A program made the position numbers and the translations under genes. From Alteromonas sp. a30 (GTDB lineage Bacteria; Pseudomonadota; Gammaproteobacteria; Enterobacterales; Alteromonadaceae): 64,000 bases of DNA. The stretch covers positions 310,001-374,000 of the forward strand of contig NZ_JABEPE010000002.1 of assembly GCF_026788005.1 (NCBI RefSeq), written 5' to 3'. The notes under the pieces were generated by a model. It did not search any database and was not told the DNA's origin. It saw nothing but the letters and a program-made list of their open reading frames with translations. This document shows positions 37,348-44,926 of this stretch, in pieces (position 1 is the first letter of the stretch; every line of letters begins with the position of its first letter).

Positions 37348-38172
37348 TTACCCTAGCAAGGATAATGCCGACTGTGGTCTCTGGTTCGCCTGACTCAATA
37401 CCGAGATACTCGCCTGCTGGATGATCTGGTTACGAGTCAATTCTGCTGTTTCTGTTGCGAAGTCTGTATCACGTACACGAGAACGTGCGCCAGATAAGTT
37501 TTCAGAAACGTTAGATAAGTTACGAATAGTCGATTGGAAACGGTTTTGCAATGCACCCAAATCCGCTCGAGTTGAACCAATCGATGAAATCGCTGAGTCA
37601 ATTGATGCGATAGCCGCTGATGCACCTTGCGCAGTACCAACTGTAGTATTGGATAAACCAAGACCTGACGCTCCAAACCCACCAGAACGCGAGATATTAA
37701 CTGAGATAGTTTGGCCTGCGTTTGCACCCACTAAGAATGCAGCAGAAAAACTACCGTCAAGAATGTTATTACCCGCGAATTGAGTATTTTGTGCGATACG
37801 ACTGATTTCTTGCTTAAGTGCAGATACTTCTGATTGAAGTGCTGTACGGTCAGCAGAAGAGTTAATACCGTTTTGAGATTGAACCGCTAATTGTCGAATA
37901 CGTTGAAGTGATTGAGTCACCTCTTGCAATGCACCTTCAGCAGTTTGAGAAAGGGAAATTGCGTCGTTTGCGTTACGTACCGCCTGGTTCAAACCTTGTA
38001 CTTGGCTAGTTAAGCGGTCAGAGATTTGTAGACCGGCAGCATCGTCCGCAGCACTATTGATACGGAAACCAGATGACAATCTTTCAAAAGATGTACTTAA
38101 TTGTGTTCCAGAATTGAACAACTGACGTTGTGCATTCAAAGAAGAAACATTGGTGTTTACAAATAAACCCAT
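37348..38172 (-). CDS. Flagellin (copy 1, nearest flaG)
   Basis: This 274-residue flagellin contains only conserved D0/D1 domains: N-terminus [19 protein letters not shown], the turn [20 protein letters not shown], and C-terminus [16 protein letters not shown]. The central variable domain is very short (about residues 150-190). Ser/Thr-rich positions there are candidates for O-linked pseudaminic acid. It is most similar by eye to copy 4 ([29 protein letters not shown]). A sigma28-type promoter lies at 38344-38370. Confidence 0.95.
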   Translation of the reverse strand: MGLFVNTNVSSLNAQRQLFNSGTQLSTSFERLSSGFRINSAADDAAGLQISDRLTSQVQGLNQAVRNANDAISLSQTAEGALQEVTQSLQRIRQLAVQSQNGINSSADRTALQSEVSALKQEISRIAQNTQFAGNNILDGSFSAAFLVGANAGQTISVNISRSGGFGASGLGLSNTTVGTAQGASAAIASIDSAISSIGSTRADLGALQNRFQSTIRNLSNVSENLSGARSRVRDTDFATETAELTRNQIIQQASISVLSQANQRPQSALSLLG

Positions 38173-38343
38173 GATAATACCTCCTGAGAACCGAATCTAA
38201 TGACACCTCTATCATTTACAATTCAGTTCGCCTAATATTTCAACGCCTAAACAGCTAGACATTGCCTCAATGTGTTAACTCTTTAACGCTGGCTTGGCTA
38301 CCTCTAACCAAATCCAACAAGTTAAACTACCCCTCAGCTATAG

Positions 38344-38370
38344 TTATCGACACCGACTAAAGCATCTTTA
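38344..38370 (-). promoter_or_regulatory. sigma28 (FliA) promoter of flagellin 1
   Basis: On the minus strand TAAA (38370-38367), exactly 15 bases, then GTCGATAA (38351-38344) match the FliA consensus TAAA-N15-GCCGATAA with one mismatch. It predicts a 5' UTR of about 165 bases. Confidence 0.8.
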
Positions 38371-38554
38371 GAAAAAATTTAATATATTTTAAATTTATTT
38401 TTAAACCATTGATTTGCAAATATTTTATTTGAGTTTATTTTGCTTGAAATAGGGGTGAAAGGGCTAAAATAAGATCATGGAAGATTGACAAGAAGCAAAT
38501 TGTTGAAGATATTGTGCGCCATTATTGGTTGGTTTTATTAGCATTGTGAAAAGT

Positions 38555-38570
38555 TGGCACGGTAACTGCT
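38555..38570 (+). promoter_or_regulatory. sigma54-like promoter on the plus strand, opposite to the flagellins
   Basis: The sequence TGGCACGGTAACTGCT has GG and GC separated by 10 bases as in TGGCAC-N5-TTGCW. It faces away from flagellin 1. No gene lies downstream on the plus strand. It is near-identical in layout to the site at 40182. Its activity is uncertain. Confidence 0.45.
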
Positions 38571-38690
38571 TTATAATTCTCGTAAGCAAGTTGGTAGCCT
38601 AGTAACAACAAAAAATTGACAATGTGTTTTGGCTACACCCTAGCGGATTGAAGAGACCGCGATAAACGGATGTTTGGGATGCAATGGAAA

Positions 38691-38719
38691 TAAAAAAGGC
38701 CGGGTCATATGACCCGACC
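38691..38719 (-). terminator. Terminator of an orphan flagellin-type 3' UTR block (block A)
   Basis: A perfect 16-base palindrome CGGGTCATATGACCCG (38701-38716) is extended by GG/CC pairs and followed on the minus strand by TTTTTT. It ends block A, whose sequence repeats that of the flagellin 2 3' UTR, but no flagellin gene lies directly upstream of it. Confidence 0.75.
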
Positions 38720-38875
38720 AACTTGCTCACGTTAGGAGTACGAGCAAAAACTTACTATAACAGTTTTGACCGACTAGCAGGTAATAGAAAGAATACTGGC
38801 CTCTCAACCAAAACTTCTACACTCTTGACCCTGTTGGTCGGCGTTTCTCGGGCCGGCCTCTCATTTCCCCCCCTT
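38691..38875 (-). repeat. Block A: diverged copy of the flagellin 2 3' UTR without a gene
   Basis: Block A shares with block B (39098-39247) an identical 29-bp segment (38724-38752 and 39130-39158; begins TGCTCACGTTAGGAGTACGA) and a second, diverged segment starting at 38795 and 39171 (ACTGGCCTCTCA...CTACACTCTTGACCCTGTTG). Both end in a terminator. This part of the 1.1-kb gap 38173-39276 holds no credible open reading frame. Confidence 0.8.
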
Positions 38876-39097
38876 TCATAAACTATCTAATTTCATTGAA
38901 ACTTTTGATAATCCTAGCAAACATTCTGGCTACTGTTCTTGTGTGTTTATGTGATCTAATACTAATTTGCAGCCTTTTCTTGCAAATTCGTACTGACTTC
39001 CTTTTGCCAGCTTATCGGTTGACATCCATTTAAAGAGGTCACAAACCTCCATTATCTGTCAAATAAATGGCGCTCGACACCTTACTCCTTTGCGCGT

Positions 39098-39124
39098 TAA
39101 AAAAGCTGGGTCAAACGACCCAGC
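39098..39124 (-). terminator. Rho-independent terminator of flagellin 2
   Basis: The perfect 8-bp stem GCTGGGTC (39105-39112) with GACCCAGC (39117-39124) and a 4-base loop is followed on the minus strand by a TTTTTT run. It lies 153-179 bases after the flagellin 2 stop codon. Confidence 0.85.
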
Positions 39125-39247
39125 CGAGATGCTCACGTTAGGAGTACGAGCAAAAACTGTTAGAAAAAACACTGGCCTCTCAGCCAAAACGCTACACTCT
39201 TGACCCTGTTGGTCAGCGCTTCACGGGTTGGCCTCTCACTTCCACCC
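39098..39247 (-). repeat. Block B: structured 3' UTR of flagellin 2
   Basis: This is the copy of the repeat that lies directly downstream of a flagellin gene. The decamer TGGCCTCTCA occurs twice within it (39173-39182 and 39229-39238), and TGCTC...GAGCA forms a small stem around the shared 29-bp segment. It ends in the terminator at 39098-39124. Confidence 0.75.
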
Positions 39248-39276
39248 TTGTGTAAAACGCTTAATTAGTTGGCGAA

Positions 39277-40104
39277 TTATCCCAGAAGACTCAAGGCTGC
39301 TTGCGGTCTTTGGTTCGCCTGACTCAGCACTGTGGTACTGGCCTGTTGAATAATTTGATTCTTGGTTAAATTTGCCGTTTCGACGGCAAAGTCTGTATCT
39401 TTGATGCGGGATCTTGCCGCCGACACGTTCTCAGAAATATTACTTAAGTTCCTGATAGTTGATTGGAATCGGTTTTGTATCGCACCTAAATCGGCTCGTT
39501 TGCTACCAATAATTGAAATCGCTGAATCAATTGTGGCTAATGCGGCCGACGCTTGCGGCGCAGTTGCAACCGATAAATCCGACATTCCCAAACCAGATGT
39601 GCCATATCCACCGCCCGCTCTGGAAATATTGACGCCAATACTTTGACCCGCATTCGCTCCCACTAAGAAAACAGCCGAGTATGTCCCGTTCAAAATGGTG
39701 ACACCAGCAAACTGAGTTGTTGATGCTATCCGGCTAATTTCTGCCTTCAAAGCAGACACTTCTTTTTGTAATGCTAATCTGTCCGACGATGAGTTAATCC
39801 CGTTCTGTGATTGCACGGCTAAAACTCGAATTCGTTGCAACGCAGTAGTGGTTTCAGATAACGCCCCTTCTGCGGTTTGCGCTAACGAAATCCCATCGTT
39901 CGCATTTCTTACTGCTTGGTTCAAGCCCTGAATTTGCGCGGTCATCCGGTCAGAAATCTGTAATCCTGCCGCATCATCTTTTGCGCTGTTAATCCTGAAC
40001 CCTGAAGATAGTCGTTCAAAAGAAACACCTAATTGTGTGCTGCTATTGAATAGCTGTCTTGTTGCATTTAATGAAGACACATTTGTATTTACAAATAGAG
40101 TCAT
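39277..40104 (-). CDS. Flagellin (copy 2)
   Basis: This 275-residue flagellin has D0/D1 only: [21 protein letters not shown] at the N-terminus, [17 protein letters not shown], and [16 protein letters not shown] at the C-terminus. The middle ([20 protein letters not shown]) groups it with copy 3 and apart from copies 1 and 4, as does [22 protein letters not shown] precedes the ATG. Confidence 0.95.
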   Translation of the reverse strand: MTLFVNTNVSSLNATRQLFNSSTQLGVSFERLSSGFRINSAKDDAAGLQISDRMTAQIQGLNQAVRNANDGISLAQTAEGALSETTTALQRIRVLAVQSQNGINSSSDRLALQKEVSALKAEISRIASTTQFAGVTILNGTYSAVFLVGANAGQSIGVNISRAGGGYGTSGLGMSDLSVATAPQASAALATIDSAISIIGSKRADLGAIQNRFQSTIRNLSNISENVSAARSRIKDTDFAVETANLTKNQIIQQASTTVLSQANQRPQAALSLLG

Positions 40105-40181
40105 GGCTCTTCTCCTAACGATTTTTCTACCGGATATTTATTTTTGTTTTTACGTTCCGGTTTTTTGTTGTTTAAAACTTT

Positions 40182-40197
40182 TGGCACGCTATGTGCT
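40182..40197 (+). promoter_or_regulatory. sigma54-like promoter on the plus strand, opposite to the flagellins
   Basis: TGGCACGCTATGTGCT places GG and GC 10 bases apart, close to TGGCAC-N5-TTGCW. It points toward the hairpin array at 40285-40540 and antisense to flagellin 3. There is no plus-strand gene after it, so it either drives an RNA or is a chance match. Confidence 0.45.
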
Positions 40198-40218
40198 TTA
40201 TCTATTTCGTCTGACGAT

Positions 40219-40246
40219 TATTCGACAGACAATAGCTGGGCATTTA
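40219..40246 (-). promoter_or_regulatory. Probable sigma28 promoter of flagellin 2
   Basis: On the minus strand TAAA (40246-40243) and GTCGAATA (40226-40219) are spaced by 16 bases, one more than the FliA ideal, with a -10 that matches imperfectly. It is the best candidate upstream of copy 2. Confidence 0.5.
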
Positions 40247-40284
40247 AACAACAAAAGCCTATGCTTCAGGGGAGCTTTTGCTCT

Positions 40285-40540
40285 AGCCGACTTGCGGGAT
40301 TGATGGCCTAATACCTCAATACCTCACTACCTCCTGGCGTTGGTTCTGTAAGTCGGCTGTTACCTTGATTTTTTCTTAGTAGTAGGTAACCGTGCTGTCC
40401 CTAGCACATTGATGCATAGCTTTTAAAAATGTCCACTCATTCCTTATACGGTCGGATTGCAGCCTGTCCCCACATTTTGCTCACCGACCTTTTCTTTAGA
40501 TTTCAGTTACCTGCCTGTCCCCACACGCTTGGTAACTGAA
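40285..40540 (-). ncRNA. Tiled hairpin array in the flagellin 3 / flagellin 2 spacer
   Basis: Five inverted repeats follow one another with little space: 40285-40293/40350-40358, 40359-40364/40385-40390, 40392-40396/40403-40407, 40450-40455/40484-40489 and 40502-40511/40531-40540. On the minus strand, four loops carry G-rich motifs: GTGGGGACAGGC twice, AGGGAC once, CAGGAGGTAG once. It lies 20-275 bases after the flagellin 3 stop. It may be a 3' UTR structure or a separate RNA from either strand. Function is not known. Confidence 0.55.
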
Positions 40541-40560
40541 GTCTCATTCTTCAAGCGTTA

Positions 40561-41388
40561 TTAACCTAGTAAGCTAAGTGCTGCCTGCGGTCTTTGGTTC
40601 GCCTGACTAAGTACAGTTGTACTTGCCTGCTGAAGAATCTGAGCACGGGTCAATTCTGCCGTTTCGATGGCAAAGTCTGTATCTTTGATACGTGATCTTG
40701 CCGCAGAAACGTTTTCAGAGATGTTACTCAAGTTTCTAATAGTGGACTGGAAGCGGTTTTGAATCGCACCCAAATCTGCACGGATACCACCAATGATTGA
40801 AATTGCAGAGTCTATTGAGGTTAGTGCTGCTGAAGCCCCACCTGCGGTACCAACGGTTAAGTTCGCCAGACCTAAGCCTGAGGTTCCATAACCGCCACCC
40901 GGACGAGAAATATTGACACTAATTGACTGACCCGCGTTTGCACCAACCAAGAACACAGCTGAGTATGATCCATCTAGGATGGTTACACCGGCAAATTGAG
41001 TTGTTGTTGCGATACGGCTGATCTCTTGCTTAAGCGCAGACACTTCTTTTTGGAGTGCTAAGCGGTCAGCAGAAGAGTTAATACCGTTTTGTGATTGCAC
41101 TGCAAGTACACGAATACGTTGTAACGCTGTTGTTGTTTCAGATAATGCACCTTCCGCTGTTTGCGCTAGTGAAATACCGTCGTTTGCGTTACGAACCGCT
41201 TGGTTCAAGCCTTGGATTTGCGCCGTCATACGGTCAGAAATCTGTAAGCCTGCCGCGTCATCTTTGGCGCTGTTAATTCTGAAACCAGAAGACAAACGCT
41301 CAAAAGCAGTGTTTAAAGAAAGGTTTGAATTGAATAATTGGCGTGTCGCATTCAAAGACGACACATTCGTGTTTACGAATAAAGTCAT
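40561..41388 (-). CDS. Flagellin (copy 3)
   Basis: This 275-residue flagellin begins [21 protein letters not shown], has [17 protein letters not shown], a short middle region ([18 protein letters not shown]) and the C-terminus [16 protein letters not shown]. It is closest by eye to copy 2. Near its C-terminus RAQILQQAS replaces the KNQIIQQAS of copy 2. TTAGGAG precedes the ATG, within a leader (ATCGTTAGGAGAA) shared with copy 2. Confidence 0.95.
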   Translation of the reverse strand: MTLFVNTNVSSLNATRQLFNSNLSLNTAFERLSSGFRINSAKDDAAGLQISDRMTAQIQGLNQAVRNANDGISLAQTAEGALSETTTALQRIRVLAVQSQNGINSSADRLALQKEVSALKQEISRIATTTQFAGVTILDGSYSAVFLVGANAGQSISVNISRPGGGYGTSGLGLANLTVGTAGGASAALTSIDSAISIIGGIRADLGAIQNRFQSTIRNLSNISENVSAARSRIKDTDFAIETAELTRAQILQQASTTVLSQANQRPQAALSLLG

Positions 41389-41547
41389 TGCTGTTTCTCC
41401 TAACGATTTTTTATGTTTAAAGCCCAGATATATTTATTTTTGTTTTTTATCTGGATTGGTAAGGTCTTGGTTTTTATTGTTTTTGTATTGACCTTTACCT
41501 AGACGCTGGCTTGTTTTTGTTTTTAATGCTCAGTGCCTTTGCTCTAT

Positions 41548-41575
41548 TTATCGTTCGGACAGCAAAAATCCTTTA
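41548..41575 (-). promoter_or_regulatory. Probable sigma28 promoter of flagellin 3
   Basis: On the minus strand TAAA (41575-41572), 16 bases, then AACGATAA (41555-41548) resemble the FliA consensus. The predicted 5' UTR is about 150 bases. Confidence 0.6.
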
Positions 41576-41667
41576 GACTTTTTTTAATTAATTAAAAAAG
41601 TCCAATTATTTCAATTATTTATAGTTTGTATTTTTGTCTCATCCCACTCCCTCTTTTGGTTTGAAAT

Positions 41668-41697
41668 GACAAATTTGGTCGGGTTTCCCCGACCAAA
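41668..41697 (-). terminator. Terminator of flagellin 4
   Basis: The perfect 10-bp stem TTTGGTCGGG (41674-41683) with CCCGACCAAA (41688-41697), closed by a GAAA tetraloop on the minus strand, is followed by TTTGTC. It lies about 135-160 bases after the flagellin 4 stop. Confidence 0.75.
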
Positions 41698-41715
41698 CTG
41701 CTTTCTCTTGAGGGC

Positions 41716-41810
41716 GAGCTTTTGCTCTTATTTGGTTAGTTTCAGTATTGACCTTAAGGACCTACCTCCTGGCGCTTTAGAAACTAACCAGAGAAATCCG
41801 TTTCCTCTGG
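41716..41810 (-). other. Structured 3' UTR of flagellin 4 with an AGGAGGT loop
   Basis: Three stems are seen: 41788-41793/41805-41810 (loop region with ACGGA on the minus strand), an 11-bp stem 41733-41743/41780-41790 whose loop holds CGCCAGGAGGTAG, and GAGC-AAAA-GCTC (41716-41727). The 13-base loop sequence and the GAGCAAAAGCTC hairpin recur downstream of flagellin 3 (40327-40339 and 40272-40283). With the sigma28 site and terminator, this accounts for much of the gap 41389-41829; no gene is seen in it. Confidence 0.65.
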
Positions 41811-41829
41811 ATGAAGGTTAACCGTTTGA

Positions 41830-42657
41830 TTAACCCAACAATGACAATGCTGACTGTGGACGCTGGTTCGCCTGACTCAGTACAGTGGTACTTGCCTGTT
41901 GGATGATCTGGTTACGAGTCAACTCGGCAGTTTCAGTTGCGAAGTCAGTATCTCTGATACGTGAACGTGCACCTGATACATTTTCTGAGATGTTGCTCAA
42001 GTTACGAATTGTAGACTGGAAGCGGTTTTGAAGCGCACCTAAGTCTGCTCGAGTCGCCCCAATAGTTGAAATTGCAGCGTCGATAGAAGCGATAGCCGCA
42101 GACGCACCTTCAGCAGTTTGAACCGTTGTATTAGTCAAACCTAAGCCGGAAGCACCGAAACCACCAGAGCGAGACAAGTTGATAGAAATTGTCTGACCTG
42201 CGTTCGCGCCGACTAAGAATGCGGCTGAATAACCACCAGTTAGTACGTCAACACCTGCAAATTGAGTGGTTTGAGCAACACGGCTAATTTCTGTTTTAAG
42301 TGCAGAAACTTCTTTTTGAAGCGCTAAACGGTCAGCCGATGTATTGATACCGTTTTGAGATTGCACTGCTAATTGACGTACACGTTGAAGTGATTGAGTA
42401 ACTTCTTGTAATGCACCTTCAGCCGTTTGCGATAGTGAAATGGCATCGTTTGCGTTACGTACAGCTTGATTTAAACCTTGAATTTGAGAAGTCATGCGGT
42501 CTGTAATTTGAAGACCTGCAGCATCATCAGCGGCTCTGTTAATACGGAAACCTGAAGATAATCTTTCGAACGAAGTGCTTAATTCATTACCAGAATTGAA
42601 TAATTGACGTTGTGCATTCAATGAAGACACATTGGTATTTACATATAAACCTGCCAT
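41830..42657 (-). CDS. Flagellin (copy 4, first in the array)
   Basis: This 275-residue flagellin begins [21 protein letters not shown], has [17 protein letters not shown], and ends [16 protein letters not shown]. The variable middle reads [20 protein letters not shown] and groups it with copy 1. GTAGGAG lies upstream of the ATG. The 5' leader contains a GCCCATT/AATGGGC hairpin (42683-42709). A sigma28-type promoter lies at 42791-42817. Confidence 0.95.
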   Translation of the reverse strand: MAGLYVNTNVSSLNAQRQLFNSGNELSTSFERLSSGFRINRAADDAAGLQITDRMTSQIQGLNQAVRNANDAISLSQTAEGALQEVTQSLQRVRQLAVQSQNGINTSADRLALQKEVSALKTEISRVAQTTQFAGVDVLTGGYSAAFLVGANAGQTISINLSRSGGFGASGLGLTNTTVQTAEGASAAIASIDAAISTIGATRADLGALQNRFQSTIRNLSNISENVSGARSRIRDTDFATETAELTRNQIIQQASTTVLSQANQRPQSALSLLG

Positions 42658-42790
42658 GGGTTTACTCCTACACTCTTGACCCGCCCATTTTATTTAGACA
42701 ATAATGGGCAGTTGACGAATTCTCGTCATTATTTGAATAAAAACAGTAAGTTACTTATGCAAATTACTGTCACTGGCTCTCTCGCTTAGG

Positions 42791-42817
42791 TTATCGTCGT
42801 CCCAAAAAAATCCTTAA
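42791..42817 (-). promoter_or_regulatory. sigma28 promoter of flagellin 4
   Basis: On the minus strand TTAA (42817-42814), 15 bases, then GACGATAA (42798-42791) match the FliA consensus with few mismatches. It predicts a 5' UTR of about 125 bases. Confidence 0.7.
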
Positions 42818-42946
42818 GTCATTTTTTAAACTTTTTTCTAAACTATTCTTTGGAATAACATTTTTCGTCGGATGAAATGCCTATACGAACCTGATAGAGT
42901 CAGCAATAATGCGTAAAGCGGCACTTAAAATGGGCGGGTAAAAATC

Positions 42947-43885
42947 ATGCAAATTAATTGGCTAAAAACGCTCTGGCAAAATGCAAAACACAATGCATTT
43001 ACCGATCTCTGCTGTTACAACAATCAATTGTTTTGTACTTTTCGGGAAGCAACCAATCACGTCAGTGGTGATGGGATCATTCGAATTCTGACACTTAATC
43101 AATCTGGCGTTATCTTGTGGCAAGAACGCATTGCTGTTCCAAACGCTGATTTACGGGATCCCAAACTTTGCATTGCCGCTAACGGAGAGTTGATGCTAAT
43201 TGCCTATGCCCGATTTCCCGATGCGCAAAACCGAACGCATTGGAGCCGCTCTTTAGTTTGGCGCTCAAACACGGGTAAGAGCTGGTCTCAAGCACAATAT
43301 TTTGGTCCGACTTACTGGTGGCTTTGGCGATTACGCTGGCATCAAGGGCAAAGTTATGGACTTGCCTATAACCGCGTTGAGCAATCCTTAGATTTATATA
43401 AAGGCGTACCCGGCCGCACCTATGAATTGCTGAAAAAGAGTGTGTTGGGCTTAGCAACACATGGGCTTGGTTATCCTAATGAGTCCGATTTATTCTTTGA
43501 AGAAAATGGCGATGCTTTTGCTATTGTTAGGCGCGACGCCGACACCTTCACAGCACAACTTGGCAGAGCGAAATCCCCGTATACACAATGGCGCTGGCAA
43601 GATCTTAATACTTACATCGGTAGTCCTGTATTTTATGAGCGTGATGACGATTCCTTCTTTATTGCTGGACGAGAATGGCTAAACCGGCAACCGAAAACCA
43701 CGTTAGTTGTGATGCAAAAATCTACGGGGAAAATTCTGGATAGATTGCTACTCCCATCTGCGGGCGATAACGCCTACCCCGGATTAGCAAAGTTCCAAAG
43801 AACTGATGACACACTTTATTTAAGTTATTACTCCGCTCATGAAAACCAACGCTGTCAGATATACCTTGCGCAAATCGCCTTGTAG
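42947..43885 (+). CDS. Sialidase-fold-like (beta-propeller) protein of unknown function
   Basis: This 312-residue protein has features of six-bladed sialidase-like propellers: an early Arg-containing FREATNHVSGDGIIRIL, RDPKLCIAANGELMLIAYA (RDPKL element), repeated W/F-rich strands, an Asp-box-like RSNTGKSWSQA, and a late YYSAHENQRCQIYLAQI. No signal peptide is present, so it is probably cytosolic. It sits beside flagellins likely to carry pseudaminic acid, a sialic-acid-like sugar, but catalytic activity cannot be confirmed by reading. Confidence 0.6.
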   Translation: MQINWLKTLWQNAKHNAFTDLCCYNNQLFCTFREATNHVSGDGIIRILTLNQSGVILWQERIAVPNADLRDPKLCIAANGELMLIAYARFPDAQNRTHWSRSLVWRSNTGKSWSQAQYFGPTYWWLWRLRWHQGQSYGLAYNRVEQSLDLYKGVPGRTYELLKKSVLGLATHGLGYPNESDLFFEENGDAFAIVRRDADTFTAQLGRAKSPYTQWRWQDLNTYIGSPVFYERDDDSFFIAGREWLNRQPKTTLVVMQKSTGKILDRLLLPSAGDNAYPGLAKFQRTDDTLYLSYYSAHENQRCQIYLAQIAL

Positions 43886-43946
43886 TCTTTCATTCATGTA
43901 ACAAAGTGGTATATTTTCGAAATTCAATGAGTTTTGTTCATATATT

Positions 43947-44837
43947 ATGTTAGATAGACATCACCTAGCCATTATTCAAAACGTGGTTAAAACGGGTACG
44001 GTTACTGAAGCTGCGAACAGTCTCTGTTTAAGTCAATCCGCAATTAGCCACTCCATTAGAAAACTTGAAAACCATCTTGGAGTCAAAATTTGGGAGAAGC
44101 AGGGACGCACTCTACAACTAACGCAAGCTGGAAAACTACTGAATTCATTAGCAAATAGAATCAACCCGCAGTTTGAACATGCTGAGTTGTTATTAACTCA
44201 ATTGGCGAAAGGGCATCGCGGGATATTGCGTATTGGAATGGAATGTCACCCTTGTTACCAATGGCTATTGAAAGTGGTTGAGCCTTTCTTACTGCAATGG
44301 CCTGATGTCGATTTAGACGTAAAACAAGAATTCCAATTCGGTGGCATGGGCGCATTACGAGGATACGAGATTGATATGTTAGTCACACCCGATCCACTTT
44401 ATAAGCCGGGCGTCGATTTTATTCCAGTTTTTGATTATGAGCATCAACTTATCGTCTCAGCTTCTCACCCTCTAGCCCAAAAAGCTTACGTTGAACCAAA
44501 CGATTTAATCGATCAGATTCTCATCACTTATCCTGTTGAACCGCAACGCTTAGATATTTTTTCCCAATTTTTACACCCCGCAGGATGCACAGTGAAAAAA
44601 CACAAAATTATTGAGACCACGGAAATTATGCTGCAAATGGTTGCCGCCAAACGCGGCGTAGCGGCCTTGCCGGGCTGGTTAGTAAAAGAGTATCAACCAA
44701 CGTTGAATATTGTCGGCATTCCATTGAGCAAAAAAGGCATTCATAAACATATCTATTTAGGAGTAAGAGAAAGCGATAGGAATATTCACTATATTGAAGA
44801 TTTCGTTGCTTTAGCGGAGGAAGTCCCCGGGCTTTAA
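43947..44837 (+). CDS. metR: LysR-family regulator, MetR-like
   Basis: The N-terminal HTH (TVTEAANSLCLSQSAISHSIRKLENHL) is followed by a ligand domain containing MECHPCYQWLLKVVEPF and IDMLVTPDPLYKPGVDFIPVFDYEHQLIVS, hallmarks of MetR, which senses homocysteine and activates methionine synthesis genes. The 296-residue length is normal. No met gene is nearby, although a Cys/Met-type PLP enzyme lies at 7016. Confidence 0.85.
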   Translation: MLDRHHLAIIQNVVKTGTVTEAANSLCLSQSAISHSIRKLENHLGVKIWEKQGRTLQLTQAGKLLNSLANRINPQFEHAELLLTQLAKGHRGILRIGMECHPCYQWLLKVVEPFLLQWPDVDLDVKQEFQFGGMGALRGYEIDMLVTPDPLYKPGVDFIPVFDYEHQLIVSASHPLAQKAYVEPNDLIDQILITYPVEPQRLDIFSQFLHPAGCTVKKHKIIETTEIMLQMVAAKRGVAALPGWLVKEYQPTLNIVGIPLSKKGIHKHIYLGVRESDRNIHYIEDFVALAEEVPGL

Positions 44838-44926
44838 CCCCACGGGGACCATCATGGTCACAACACCACAATTCTATTTAAACAGGGCGTTTTTTAAACA
44901 AAACACCCTAGCGTAAAAAATTCGCG

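Noticed and set aside
38697-38843. Antiterminator in block A
   Set aside because: CCGACCAAC (minus strand) can pair with GTTGGTCGG at the base of the terminator, but block B does not keep this pairing, so an attenuator is not supported.
38684-38881. Open frame of 65 codons on the plus strand between flagellins
   Set aside because: It crosses block A, a repeated non-coding block with terminator stems, has no ribosome-binding site and no recognisable protein pattern.
37348-42657. CRISPR array or tandem-repeat array
   Set aside because: The repeated sequences are four full flagellin genes with variable spacing; the short repeats are structured spacers, not regular repeat-spacer units.
44823-44849. 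Terminator after the MetR-like gene
   Set aside because: A 7-bp stem GTCCCCG/CGGGGAC overlaps the stop codon, but no T-run follows on the plus strand, so I did not list it.
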